This document shows positions 39,225 through 51,500 of a stretch of DNA of 64,000 nucleotides, one piece after another; the stretch's first letter is position 1, and the number at the start of each line of letters is the position of its first letter. The stretch is from Sipunculus nudus (taxonomy: Eukaryota; Annelida; Sipuncula; Golfingiida; Sipunculidae), in contig CM049306.1 in the NCBI GenBank assembly GCA_026874595.1, positions 32,187,019 to 32,251,018 on the forward strand, read 5' to 3'. The position numbers and the translations under genes were made by a program. The notes below the pieces were generated by a model that was not told where the DNA came from, did no database searches, and saw nothing but the letters and a program-made list of their open reading frames with translations.

Positions 39225-41167
39225 TATATTGTTACAGGTGCTCTTTTCTGGATTGTTACAAGAGCTTTACACTGGACTGTCATTCTCCGAGAGTATACAT
39301 TTAAAGAATTTATCGTTGTGACGGTGGTGGTATCCAGGTACTGTGCACTTTGTGTATTTTACTGTGTGATTGTATTGATAGAGTCGGTAGCTGCAGGTAT
39401 GTTTCCAAGTTTGACTTGCTGAAAGTATTCTGACAAGTCCCGCTGACAGATCGAGCGAAAGAAGTGTCCGCATTTGTGACGCCGCAAGGACTGTACCAGT
39501 ATAAAGTTATGCCGTTCGGCATGAAGAACTCGCCAGCCACGTTCCAGCGCCTCATCAATATGGTTGTCAAGGACATTCAGGGCTGCGGCGCATATATTGA
39601 TGACTTTATCGTGTACAGCGACACCTGGGAGAAACATTTGCAAATTCTTCGCGACCTCTTCGAAAGACTCGGTGAAGCACGTCTGACCGTCAACATAGTA
39701 TAATCTGAGTGTTGTCATGCACAGGTGACATTTTTAGGTCATATTGTAGGGCAGGGTCAGGTAAGACCTGCTGATGCTAAAATAAGTGCTATTTCTGCAT
39801 TTCATAGACCAGAAAACAAAAAGCAAATAATGCGTTTTCTTGGTATGGTTAGATACTACGGGAAGTTTTGACCAAATTTTTCTGCTGTAGCTGAATCTTT
39901 GACTAATTTGTTAAAGGAGAAACAAAAGTTTGTATGGAGAGTTCAGTGTCAAAATGCATTTCAGAATTTGAAAGCAATTCTGAAGGGTTCACCAGTTTTG
40001 GCAGCTCCAGACTTTTCTGTACCTTTTAAGTTAGCTGTAGATGCTAGTGATACCGCTGCTGGTGCTGTGTTGTAACAAGAAGGCAATGATGGCATAGATC
40101 ACCCAATTTGTAATTTCTCAAGAAAGTTTAATGCCAACCAGAAAAACTACTCCACTATTGAAAAAGAATTTTTGGCTTTGATTTTGGCGTTGCAACATTT
40201 TGAAGTTTATGTTACTTCATCAGTCAGGCCTATCACTGTCTTCAGTGATCACAATCCCCTCACGTTCATGAACAAGTTGAAGTGTAAAAATCAAAGATTG
40301 TTGAGATGGAGTTTGTTCTTACAGGATTACAATCTTGATATCATACACATTAAAGGGAAAGACAATGTACTTGCTGATTGCTTATCGAGATGTTTATGAA
40401 ATGTTGTAAACAGAATGTTTATGTAATGTTGTAAATAAGATGATTTTTGAGATGTTGTAAATATTTAGTGATTGTGATCGCAAAAAGAAAGTTTTCCGTG
40501 AAAACTTTCTTTTTTTTACGGGAGGAGGAGTGTTACAGGTGCTATTTTTATTGTGTGACGCGGGCGTAACTCGTGTGGTGACACCCTCGCCGGGCCGTTT
40601 GTTACATTCGCACTTTAATCCGTACTGGTTGAGCTCTGGTTGTCATGCTAGCTTGGGGCAAGCTCACGTGTACACCATGGTGTGTAGAGGCACAGCGATG
40701 TTTTTCTAGACGATTCCTGTGACGCGTGTTTACCGTGTATAATGTATTATTCTTCGAATGTTCGAGAGACAGAAGCTTCTCGGCTTCAGGTGAAAAGGTA
40801 TATAAAGGAGCTGTGTTTTAGAGCCGAGACAGAGCAGCAGAGAAGATTTCAGCGGACGCAGAAGCGTGTGTCAGTTTCTGGGACCTTATCCGACGAGTGC
40901 GGCAATTATAGATTTTCATTTGGACTTATATATATATCTATATATATATATATCTTCAGTATGAGTCATGTTTTTCTGAAGGTATTCTAAATGTCTTACC
41001 TGCGGTTATACACAGCTGGGCGAGGTTCTCTAGAACAAGACCTACAGGACCCTTGTGAACCACTCATAAAAGAACCAACGTCTGAAGCGAAGTTCTGTCC
41101 TCCCGTGGAGTCCGTATAACACGACAAGGTCGACGGGGAGTCGCTCTCGGTCCTGGGCCGGACTTCT
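38665..41167 (-). CDS. C-terminal tail exons of an unidentified protein (possible cytoplasmic tail)
   Basis: Two minus-strand exons, 41167-41000 and 39103-38665, join in phase 2 with good sites (CTGTCAG| acceptor, CGCAG|GTAAGA donor, TTTCACAG| acceptor), reading about 201 residues to a stop at 38665. The sequence is Ser/Arg/Pro-rich, with tyrosines in signalling-like contexts: NYEVP, LYELN, AYIETS, QYINS (a YxN motif as bound by Grb2-type SH2 domains) and CYDNEAF. No folded domain is recognised. The intron holds a deleted gypsy element. It may be the end of the chitin-binding mucin gene, whose last certain exon leaves phase 1. The first tail exon needs phase 2, or phase 1 if an AG two bases later is used. 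No transmembrane exon was found between them. Confidence 0.55.
39170..39229. repeat. (TA)n microsatellite
   Basis: TA repeat directly abutting the TGTTAC start of the gypsy LTR remnant. Confidence 0.95.
39230..40925 (+). mobile_element. Internally deleted Ty3/gypsy retrotransposon
   Basis: Starts with TGTTACAGGTGCTC, then jumps to the distal part of the same LTR family as the solo LTR at 24094 (about 400 LTR bases missing). From about 39450 it reads reverse transcriptase (FGMKNSPATFQRL; catalytic YIDD within GAYIDDFIVYSD), connection, and RNase H (AVDASDTAAGAV, YSTIEKEFLALI, HIKGKDNVLADCLSR). Frame-breaking stops lie near 39701, 39868 and 40075, so pol is dead. Frame ends at 40399. A hairpin, the polypurine tract ACGGGAGGAGGAG (40518-40530) and a 3' LTR (40531 to about 40925, truncated at a TA tract) follow. 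Gag, protease and integrase are absent. It sits in the intron of the minus-strand tail gene. Confidence 0.88.
40482..40514. repeat. Perfect 15-bp hairpin next to the polypurine tract
   Basis: AAAAAGAAAGTTTTC (40482-40496), loop CGT, then GAAAACTTTCTTTTT (40500-40514), an exact reverse complement. It lies just before the purine tract and 3' LTR of the gypsy element, with extra T's following, so it also resembles a stem with a U tail. Confidence 0.85.
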
Positions 41168-41409
41168 CTGACAGAACATGGAAGGAATATACACTCTTCA
41201 AAGTGTCCCTTTTCATTCGTTCTAACGTTCTTTCTCTTCTTTCATTCATTCTCCATACGGAAAACAAGCGACAAAATCAGTTCAGATATAAAATTAGCGA
41301 GACACATATTACACAAGAGATTTTTCTTATACATGGTTATTTAGCTTACAGCGTAATATATATATATGATTTATATATGATATATATATGATGATTTTGC
41401 GCATGCGTG

Positions 41410-44400
41410 GCTTGATCAGACAGCAAAGAGGTGACTCTTTGAATTTCATATCGTTTCTGCTTAAAAAACGATACTAAAGGGGCGTGTATACAACATTTCT
41501 TCAATTACTCTTTATAGAAGCGAGAGAAGCATTTCTTGTGGACCCAGACTCAAAGTTTGTCAGTTATTTGTGACATTCGTATGAGGGCCCTGTATTATCG
41601 CTCATTGGGTGAGTTCCTTTTGTTATCGCTCACTCTCACGCTGTGTTGGCATTTCAAAATGCGCCCATACGGCGGACCAGGTTCCAACTGCGTGTCAGCA
41701 GGGTCATGTGAAGTCTGTAGAGGGAAAGATGGTGTTAAACTTCATATTAGTGGTGACCTTTTGTGTAAGAAATGTCGCAACAAAGACGCTCCCGTTGTTC
41801 AGTCAAATGACGAGGTAGCGGCGGACCTTATGGCAGACGAAAACACAGCAGCTAATAGAGGTAAGACTCCCGATAAAGAAGTTGAATCACTGACATTGAC
41901 AGAGACAGTGCTAGTAGCAGAGAGAATGAACCACTTGTCTGTGTTAATGAAATATTGTGTTTTGTGTCAAACATGCTAAGTTCAATGCCATATGATATGC
42001 TAGGTAAATTATTTGAAGACACATACAATGAAGATGAAATAGTGATAGCTAAAGACAAACTGTTTGAAACTGGATTTATGGATGGTCGAGCAGCACCACG
42101 AAATGTGCGACGTAGAGGTCCAACCAAACGACGTGACCTTCAAGACATTGTGAACATCTTTCTTGAAATGCCCCCAACATATAACACTGTTTATGTAGCT
42201 AAAGATTTGTCTAGCCTCCCGCCATTATCCACGAACAATTTTGATATCTCGAGTCTAGTCAAGGAGATGAAGACAGTCCGACTCCAGATTGGTATCATCC
42301 AGGAAGCCCAAGAGCAATGCACACGGGCCTGTAGAAAAATGACTGAGAGATATGTAGAGCAAACTATCACAGACGTACCGGGGGCACTGACAGACAAGAG
42401 GACCTAGCAGAGGAGGAGGTTACAATTATGCAGCAAGAGCCTGCAATACAACTAGAAGTTCCTGAAGGTGAGGCCGATACATCAGCTGATGCTGAAAGTG
42501 AAACATGTACGATGGAATCCCAAGATCAAAATGATTCAATACAGGCAAGCAAAACTGACCCACGGAGTCATGAACAACAGCTTAAACAACAAGAAAATCA
42601 ATCCCCAATACTCCAGTGTTCTCATAGCTATTCTGAGGTCAGCCAGTTATCTTTAAGTGACACTTTGCACAGTAAGAACCTAACCAGAGTATACTCACAG
42701 ACTTTCACAAACTCTGACAAACGTAATAGAGCGAAAACTGCACAGGAGCTAGGAGTTACGAATCATACCGACAGGCGTGACATCACAGGTGCTAGAAGCA
42801 GTACCAGTTCCCACCGACAATCATACTCTAGTAGACACCAACCTGGTCACACTGCTGGTGGCAGCACTGCAGGCGTACATCTAAATACAAATAATACAAA
42901 TAATTCAAAGAAGTCTGGGTCTGGCATTATACAAGGCCAGGGTCGTAATTTCCTCATACGTTCTAACAAGCCACAGCGAAGATGCATCGGTATCTTTGTC
43001 TCAAGGCTGGATCGCCGAACACAGTGCTCCGATGTTGTGGATCATATTCACAACGAGACTGGTCTGAGACTCGTATGTGGCAACTGACTACGAAATATAA
43101 CTCATACAGATCCTTTTGTATTCGTGCTCCAAACAAGTTCCTGCATCGACTTGTGGGTCTGACAATATGGCCAATAGGAACACTGGTGAAAGAATAAATG
43201 CAGTGAATAAGCCCTTAGTGTTATCACTATGTCTTGATTGGTGCTGTGCATATTTTAAATTCTTTAGTTTTATGGATAATAAAACTCAGTTGCGCCTTGT
43301 ATCTTTTAATTGCTATGGATTGAAATCCTCTGTATCTCACATTCAAGAATTGTGTAAAGATAATGATGTGTTATTTCTTCAAGAAACATGGCTCTCAAAT
43401 GAAGAGCTGGTAATTTAAAACAGATTCACAAAGATTTTACTGGTTTTGGAGTGTCAGCTATGGATTACCGTGAAGGCCTGGTTGGCGGACGACCACATGG
43501 TGACCGGTGGTGTTGGTATACTCTATCGTAAACATAAAGTAAACATATGTAATGAAGTTTTTTACACTGATAACAGACTTTAAGGTTTGAAAGTAAGCAC
43601 TAAATCTCTTTATAAAATCTTATTTGTGAATGTATATCTACCATATCAAAGTTGTTCCACATATGAAGACTATATGGAGTGTCTAGGTTATCTTCGGTCA
43701 GTTATTGACACATCAAATAATATTGTCCTTGGTGATTTTAATGCAAGCATTAATACTTTGTTTGAAGAAGAGCTTTTAGCTTTTTGTAATGCGACAAATA
43801 TGATAGTAGCTGATCATGAAAAGTTTGGTAGAGACAGCGGATTCTACACTTTTATCAGCCATGCACACAACACCATTTCATGGTTAGACCATATTTTGTG
43901 TAGTGGTAATGTATATCCGTTAATTGGTGATTTTCTGTTAGCCCAAAAAGTCCTTGCTCAGATCATCTAGTACTTCATGCTGTTATGAATATCTCGCTGA
44001 ATTAGAAAAAATGTTCTCAGGTGACTAAAGTTACAGAATGTTTAATTAATCAGTTCTCAGTTGTAAATTGGTCAATCTCTGATAAGATAAGTTTAAACAG
44101 TTATAGGGATTATACACAGAATATGCTGTCGGATATTAAATTACCAAAAAATACTTTACTGTGTACAAATGTCAGGTGTACAGACCCAACTCACTTACAT
44201 GATATTGATGTTCTGTACAAAAGCATCTGTGAATCTCTGCGATATGCTGGCTACAAAACGCATACTAAATATAAAAGTAATTCTCATAGAGATTATATTG
44301 TACTAGGTTGGAATGATTATGTAGAAGCTCTTCATAGTGAAGCACGTCATAATTATGTTATCTGGAGAGGCCAAGGCAAACCAAGGTCTGGACCTGCATG

Positions 44401-45409
44401 TGAGTCCATGAGACGTTCTCGTCTTCAGTTTAAATATGCTCTTAGACAATGTCAACAGAGGATCAGTTGAGAGCTGATGCTATGGCAAAAAGTGTTGAAA
44501 ACAGAGATCAAAAACCCTTTTGGAAGGACGTTCGTAAATCTTATAATTCTAAAGTACTCCTTTCTACTAATATTGATGGTGTGGTTGGAGAACAGAATAT
44601 ATCTAAATTGTGGAAAAGCCACTATTGTAACCTTCTGAATTGCATTAAATCGCCAACACATAAACATCAAGTCATGCACCAGTGTAACAATATTTGCACT
44701 GAAGGAATTAATTTTACTTCCTTAGAAGTTGCTGACGCAATTAAAAATTTGAAGTCTGGTAAATCTGCTGGATTGGACTGTCTGAGTGCTGAGCACTATA
44801 AATATGCTGATAAGCAAATAGAAGTGTTATGGTCTTTTTTGTTCACATCTAGTGTAAATCATGGCTATATTCCTACAGGTTTGATGGATTCCATAATTGT
44901 TCCTTTAGTAAGGAATAAAAATGGTAAAATAAATGATAAGAATAATTATAGACCAATAGCTCTTGTCACTATTATGTCAAAGATATTTGAATTTGTTTTG
45001 TTGCAGAAAATAAAGAATATTATTGGAACATGTGATAATCAATTTGGATTTAAGAAAGGACATGGTGCAGATTTTGTACTGTGTACACTAAAAACTACAG
45101 TAGAATACTACAGGAAATTTAATAGCCCCGTCTTTGTCTTTTTCTTGGATGCCTATAAAGGATTTGACCGAATAAATCACTGGACATTGTTTCAAAAGCT
45201 TATTGCTAGAAATGTACCTATACTTGTTGTTCGTATCCTTATGTACTGGTACCAGAATCAACGATTTTGTGTGAAATGGGGTTCATGTACATCAGAGTTT
45301 TTTAATGTGACTAATGGTATCAGACATGTTATCGCCACACCTGTTTGCTTTATATGTGGATGACCTAAGCTATTTAACAAACAAGAGTAATAATGGTTGC
45401 CAAATTAAT

Positions 45410-45412
<3 letters not shown>
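41410..45412 (+). pseudogene. Decayed APE-type LINE, 3'-truncated
   Basis: ORF1 remnants: 41536-41979 (zinc-ribbon-like SAGSCEVCRGKDGVK and LLCKKCRNK), 41955-42407, 42428-43087 (C-terminal GIFVSRLDRRT and HNETGLRLVC) and 43088-43195 (KYNSYRSFCIRAPNKF). ORF2 from about 43272: endonuclease blocks LVSFNCYGLKSS, LQETWLSNEE, VNVYLPYQS, LGDFNAS and SWLDHILCS. Reverse transcriptase blocks: GKSAGLDCLSAEHYK, NNYRPIALVTIMSKIFE, FFLDAYKGFDRI and LFALYVDDLSYL (catalytic YVDD). At least five frame changes break it. A deletion removes the QGG region before YVDD, and the 3' end is lost in a TA tract. It resembles the CR1/Jockey-like group; the exact clade is unassigned. It lies antisense within the mucin/tail-gene interval. 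Confidence 0.85.

Positions 45413-45452
<40 letters not shown>
45413..45452. repeat. (TA)n microsatellite
   Basis: TA run at the truncated 3' end of the LINE. Confidence 0.95.
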
Positions 45453-45454
<2 letters not shown>

Positions 45455-45565
45455 ATGTATAAAAGTTCAATACGGAATTCTCAGAATCACACTACTAAAC
45501 AATGCTCATGCAGTTAATAATTTCGCATAGAAATTTTACTCACACATGTGCATGTCTGCTGTCAC

Positions 45566-48514
45566 CTGCACCTGGTGGTGGCCCACCAACGCCTCCTGGC
45601 GGCCCGTCATCATCTGCTGGCGGCCCGACGTCACCTCCTAGTGGTGTCTCACCATCATCTGCTGGCGATCTTCCTTTTATGTAAGTTGCAAACCATCGTA
45701 CTATGAAGTTCAGGAACTTAAAAACCCAATTGATTTGTGCCATGAATAACAAGGCGAGTGCAAGATCTTCACGCCACGCCGGTGAACACTCTAAAGGAGA
45801 GTAAACACTTTTATGATATATACAAATAGACATAGTCTTGTACTGTTGTTAAAACACATTTTTTCACAAGGATCAATGGCGTACAGCTCCAACATTAAGC
45901 TTAAACCTTAAGCTGCTTATTCATAAACACCAACCTATCGACAGGCCACCTATGTATTCCAAATGCAGTTTCACTAAACTTTTAGAAAGACTTTAAAGGT
46001 CCAGAATGGAAACCTACCTGTTGTCTGTATATATATTGGTTTTTCAGTTGTCCCAGCAGCTGTGGTGGGGTTTGTGGTGACTGGTATTGAATGAACAGTT
46101 GTTGTGATGGTATGTGATATGGATGTATCGGCTTCACTCACTGATGTCTTGGCAGCTGTGGTTGGTTTTTTTGTGACTAGTTTTGTAGGAATAGCTGTTA
46201 AGGGTCTCTCTGATGTAATTACAGTGCCTTCACTCACAGTTGTCTCGGCAGCTGTGACTGGGTTTGTGTTAATTGTGTTTGTAGGAAGAGCTGATGTAAT
46301 GCTCTGTGGTGTAGATATCGTTCCTTCACTAATGGTTGCCTCTGCAGTTGTGGTTGGGTCTATGGTGACTGGTTTTGTAGGAACAGCTGTTGTATGGTTA
46401 GGTGAGGCAGATGTAATGGCTTCACTCACGGTTGTCTCGGCAGCTGTGGTTGGATTAATAATGACTGGTTTTGTAGGAACAATCGTGAAGGGGTTCTGTG
46501 AAGTAGATGCAATATTATCACTCACGGTTGTCTCGGCAGCTGTGTTTGGGTTAATAGTGACTGGTTTTGTAGGAACAGTCGTCGTGGGGTTCTGTGAAGT
46601 AGATGTAATGGCTTCACTCACAGTGTTCTCGGCAGCTGTTGTTGGGTTTATAGTGACTGGTTTTGTTGTGACAGTCGTTGTGGGGTTCTGTGAAGTAGAT
46701 GTAATGGCTTCACTCACGGTTGTCTCGGCAGCTGTTGTTGGGTTTATAGTGACTGGTTTTGTAGGAACAGTCGTTGTTGGGTTCTGTGAAGTAGATGTTA
46801 TGGCTTCACTCACGGTTGTCCTGGCAGCTGTTATTGGGTTTATAGTGACTGGTTTTGTAGGAACAGTCGTTGTGGGGTTCTGTGAAGCAGATGTAATAGC
46901 TTCACTCACGGTTGTCTCGGCAGCTGTGGTTGGGTTTATAGTGACTGGATTTGTAGGAACAGCAACTGTGGGGTTCTGTGATGAAGATGTAATCTGTGAC
47001 TCTGTTAACAAGTTAGTAGAATAAAACGGGTTAATGGATTTGAGCAGATGTCAGGCATTTTGCAGATATAAAGATAGATTGAAGATAGAAGAATGGTGGT
47101 ATAGCCAGATATAGATATATACACACGAGCAACCACTGAATATCCCAGGAAATGTTCTTATTTAATAGGGGCTCTTCCGATACCTGACGTCTATTTACTA
47201 AAGATAATTCCTTGAACCTTTTATTAATAATAGGCCAGAAAAAAACAATCCGACCACAAATAAGTTTTTTTGTTTAGATCCACTTCTTTTATTCAAACAC
47301 CAATAATTTAAACACATTCAACAAGGACATCCGGTGACAAAACCAGAGTTTTGGAAGATCATTTTGCACCTAGAGACCTTTAAACTTCAGCACATAAGCA
47401 AACATTCAGCTATGTCATGATTTATGTCCGTTTTACAAAATTGCTTTGCTTACCAATAGCTTGTACATGACAATCTTATATATCACTCACAGAGGTGTTA
47501 TAAGAGCTTTTCTTTACAGGAATTAGCATATAACATGAGTTATAGTTCATTATTATATACGCAGAATAAGCAAAAGGTCATATAAATTTTACAGAATAGG
47601 TAGGTAAATATCTGGCTTTAACACACATCTGAAGTTGAGCTACTTCTACTTTGCTTGTCTTACTGTGCCTCTTACTCGTTTATATGTAACTTACACGGTA
47701 AAAACATGTTTACGCTTACCTTGGCAACCAGCAACCCATGGCCATTCACATCGGTTATGTCTGACAGAGAAATGCAGTCCTGGTTGACATGCCTTCAGGT
47801 GAGCTTTCCCATGTGCACAATGGTAAAATGTGCTGCAGTTTTGTCTGTTAGGGAAGAGTCCGCCATCTTTTTCGCTGTTAGGACAGCTGAAACCTGAAAT
47901 ATGTTATAAACGTTGTAAAGTTTTTCTCCATCCTTTATTTATAATCACTGTAATAATTTGCCTCTTACAGGATGAACTCGAAAAAGCATAACCGCAGGCC
48001 CTTAAACTCATTTTAAATTACATATACTCTCATCGGTCGGTTCATGATAAACCCGTGTAACAACATTATCCAGTGCCGTCGGCCGTACGAGAAGATCCGA
48101 ACTTTGTATATACTGAACCAGCCAGAGTTAGTTAAGAAACCTATCATCGCATAGACGGCGCATTTGAAACAGTCCACATTGCCAGATTCGCTAGATGAAC
48201 GAGGTAAAATAGACATAATTGTTGTCTGTGCAAATAAAAACTAATCAAGTTAATGCCATTTGCATACAAGTGCTTAGATTTTGACATTCCGTCAGTAGGT
48301 CGGAAATAATATAGATATTCTGTTGGTCGCTGAAGGGCCTTTTTCCTGAGTTAATAGTACATACCAAAGTGTGTGCAGGGTATTTGAATGGGTGTTTACT
48401 GTGTTAAAGTCAATTAAAGGACATGTGAACACGCTGACTTTTAATGATATGAAATAGAATTTTGTATTTATGTAGAGGAAGGGTGCCACAATGGCTACAA
48501 ACATATATACAGAC

Positions 48515-48582
<68 letters not shown>

Positions 48583-51500
48583 GAGAGAGAGAGTTACCTT
48601 TTTCGTCTTCGTTCAGTAGGTCCTCCTTGGTGCCATGAAAAAGTATTGGTCGCGTACACACGGGGATCATTTGACCTGAAGTATTTTAAATATAAAGTAC
48701 CAGTATGTAATACCAAGCTATTGCAAACAACGCCTTCAACTGATTCTCACCTACTTTGCTATAAGGGAATCAAATTCTTACATAGTTCAATAGTCAGGGA
48801 GATAGCAAACATAGGTGTGACATTGGGTATGATTACAATTTTGTTGCATAGTATGGTAAAGGCTGGCCCATACATCATGAATTAAGGGGATGCCACATTG
48901 TCACCCTTGGGCAAAAATCCAAAATGGCATCTGTAAATAACTAAAAAAGTCATAGAGTGGATGAATGGATGAAAGGATGGCCCATAGACCGTGAAAAGAG
49001 GGCGTAAAGGCGTCTGCCATAAGGAATCTTTGGTTTGGCGCCAAAATCCTAGACGTCGTCTGTAAATATTGAAAGAAAAATCATAGAATGGATCGAAATG
49101 AAGCTTGACCCAGTGTGGTTACAAGTTTATTTCATAAAATGGTAAACGGTAGCCCATAGCCATGCCACCACGTCTTTAGTGTTGAATCTATGTTTTGGCG
49201 CTAAAATCCAAAATGGCGTGTATCAAACCCCCTAAACAACATGCGGCGGGCGAACTTGACCAATGGTGATTACGGTGAAACAACATTTTAAAACTGTAAG
49301 GTAAATAAAACATTGTGTGATTACTTTCGACTGTGTATTGATTATGGATGGCCATAAAAAAAGCCGACCTTCGAATAAAACCCAAAAAATCACGAACAAA
49401 TAATAGATTTCTTTAGTAGATAAAAGGCGTATACTAACTTGTAGTATGTATGATTTCTGACTGTATTATGTATGATTTCTGACTACTTCTGGCATGAAAG
49501 ATTTCAGTGTGATATGGTTCACGTTTCTGGGAATATATGCGGATGCGCACAAAGTCACACGGACAGTGTTGGTGGCATGGAAAAGTAAGATCTAATATCA
49601 TAAGTAATGAACGACTAGCCTACTGTTCTTTATGTGGTATCCGAGTACCATCATTTTTAGTGCCTATAGGCATTATTAATTATCAAATTCCTTATTTAAA
49701 GGAATTATTATCATTTAAAAAATAACCGTTTGTTTCAAGCCAGTGCACGTTAAAGAGCCATTTGCGGGTCAAAGGAATGACAAAGCAAGTTGTTAAAACA
49801 AAATATTTTTTAATATGCTTTTGCTGTATACAATAGTTTTTGATCCACTCTAATTAGATACATGAATAAAACACATCTGGGGGTAATTTAAAAAAAAAAA
49901 CAAATTTAATTTTTTTTAATGGAGTAAAACAGTTTTTCAATGTGTAAAAGGTATGATCTTTGTGTCTAATGAACACTTACTGTAGAAAACTGTCCTCTTT
50001 TTTTACCTATCTACATATAATGGAAAATAAAGAAGTTTCAAGCAAAACATATGCACATTTTGTCTATTTAACCTTGCTGCCATAAACTGAGAATCGCTGT
50101 GATCATAGATAACATTAAAGTTTGAATGGGTAATATTTATATAGATAGTTTTACGATTAACAGTTTATGTTCATCAGGCACAGCATTCACGTGTGGTCTA
50201 GGCACCGTAACCTTTAATTTTAAAGTTCAAAACATAAATTACACCTGAGTAAATGCTTCTGATTTTCCACAGACCCAAATTATGCCCAATTGGCGTTTTG
50301 AGGCAAAATGTCAAGTAAACTTTGAATATAAACATAAATTCATATATTTTTATTTTAATTTAAAATCAAAATTTAAATAAAAATCCAAGACGACGATTCA
50401 ACTGGATTAATTACCAAAGATACATCTCATCATGCCTAAGGTACATTTACATATATGATGGGATTTTATTATCACGAAAACGGGAGTATATATTATTTTT
50501 ATTTTTTTTTAATTAAAATTAATTTTAAAATCGCTCTAATTTTTTTTTTGCCCAGAAATAAGGGTGACATCAGTCTGATTATAAAAATATAGGTCCAGAC
50601 TACAAAAAAATCGTAATCATACCCGATGTCACACCTAAGTTCTAAATCAGGGTCTATCTCCTTGACTACAACATATAATCATATATCATATACAATTGTC
50701 TGAAATTTACAGTGTGATTTTAGGGCATTTAAAACCAACTCGTGCCGATAAGGGAGTTAGTCCTTTGTAAAAAAAAAAACACCAATTACTGATTGGGTAG
50801 TGTCATGTAACATCTGATGAATTTCATAAAGACAGATATCTGCTCATTAAGGGAGAAATATGACCTGTCAGTTCCTAGGAAAAAGTCCATAAATATAACA
50901 TACTGGTTAAATCGGATGCTTCAGAAAAAAAGTCTCGAACTTGAGAGGTTATACATTTTATAAATACTGCATGTAAATGGTTGATGGTTTGTGTGTAGAA
51001 AGATGTATATAATCTGAATATATCAGAGACATTTCATTGATTCAGGTGTTCAAAATAAATTTGCATAGTGAAATTTGCTATAACCATTATTGGGTAGAGC
51101 TGAATGATGTCCCCGGCAGTCGCTGTCAAGTGTCATCTGGGTACAGGAATGATGGCCTTTTGCTATGGGGTGACTAGATACATCTTTTCCATGTAAAAGA
51201 AATAATAATATTCTGTTCAGCTGAGTTCAATACCCTGATGTGTACAGAATGTTTTTTGACTCTGCCGATACGGAATTGTATATAAGAGTGGAAAAGGGAT
51301 GGAGAGGGGGACGCATCGCAAGGGAATTTTCAGAACAAGGATAGAATCTGCGTGAATAGGGTATCACACCTTTTGAAAGAGCTAGTTCAGTTGATAGGCA
51401 CGTTGGGAGTATAGCAGGCCATAGACTGCCTAAACTGAGACGAACAATATTAGGCCTACACTGGTGAGGACATTTATTCCTCAATTCGGGTATACTTAGA

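Noticed and set aside
40742-40990. Plus-strand 82-residue frame
   Set aside because: Lies in the 3' LTR of the deleted gypsy element and a TA tract.
46104-47024. Plus-strand 306-residue open frame, Val/Gly-rich and repetitive
   Set aside because: It is the antisense of the 96-bp mucin repeats. The minus strand has matching splice sites and phase with CBM14 and signal-peptide exons; the plus strand has none.
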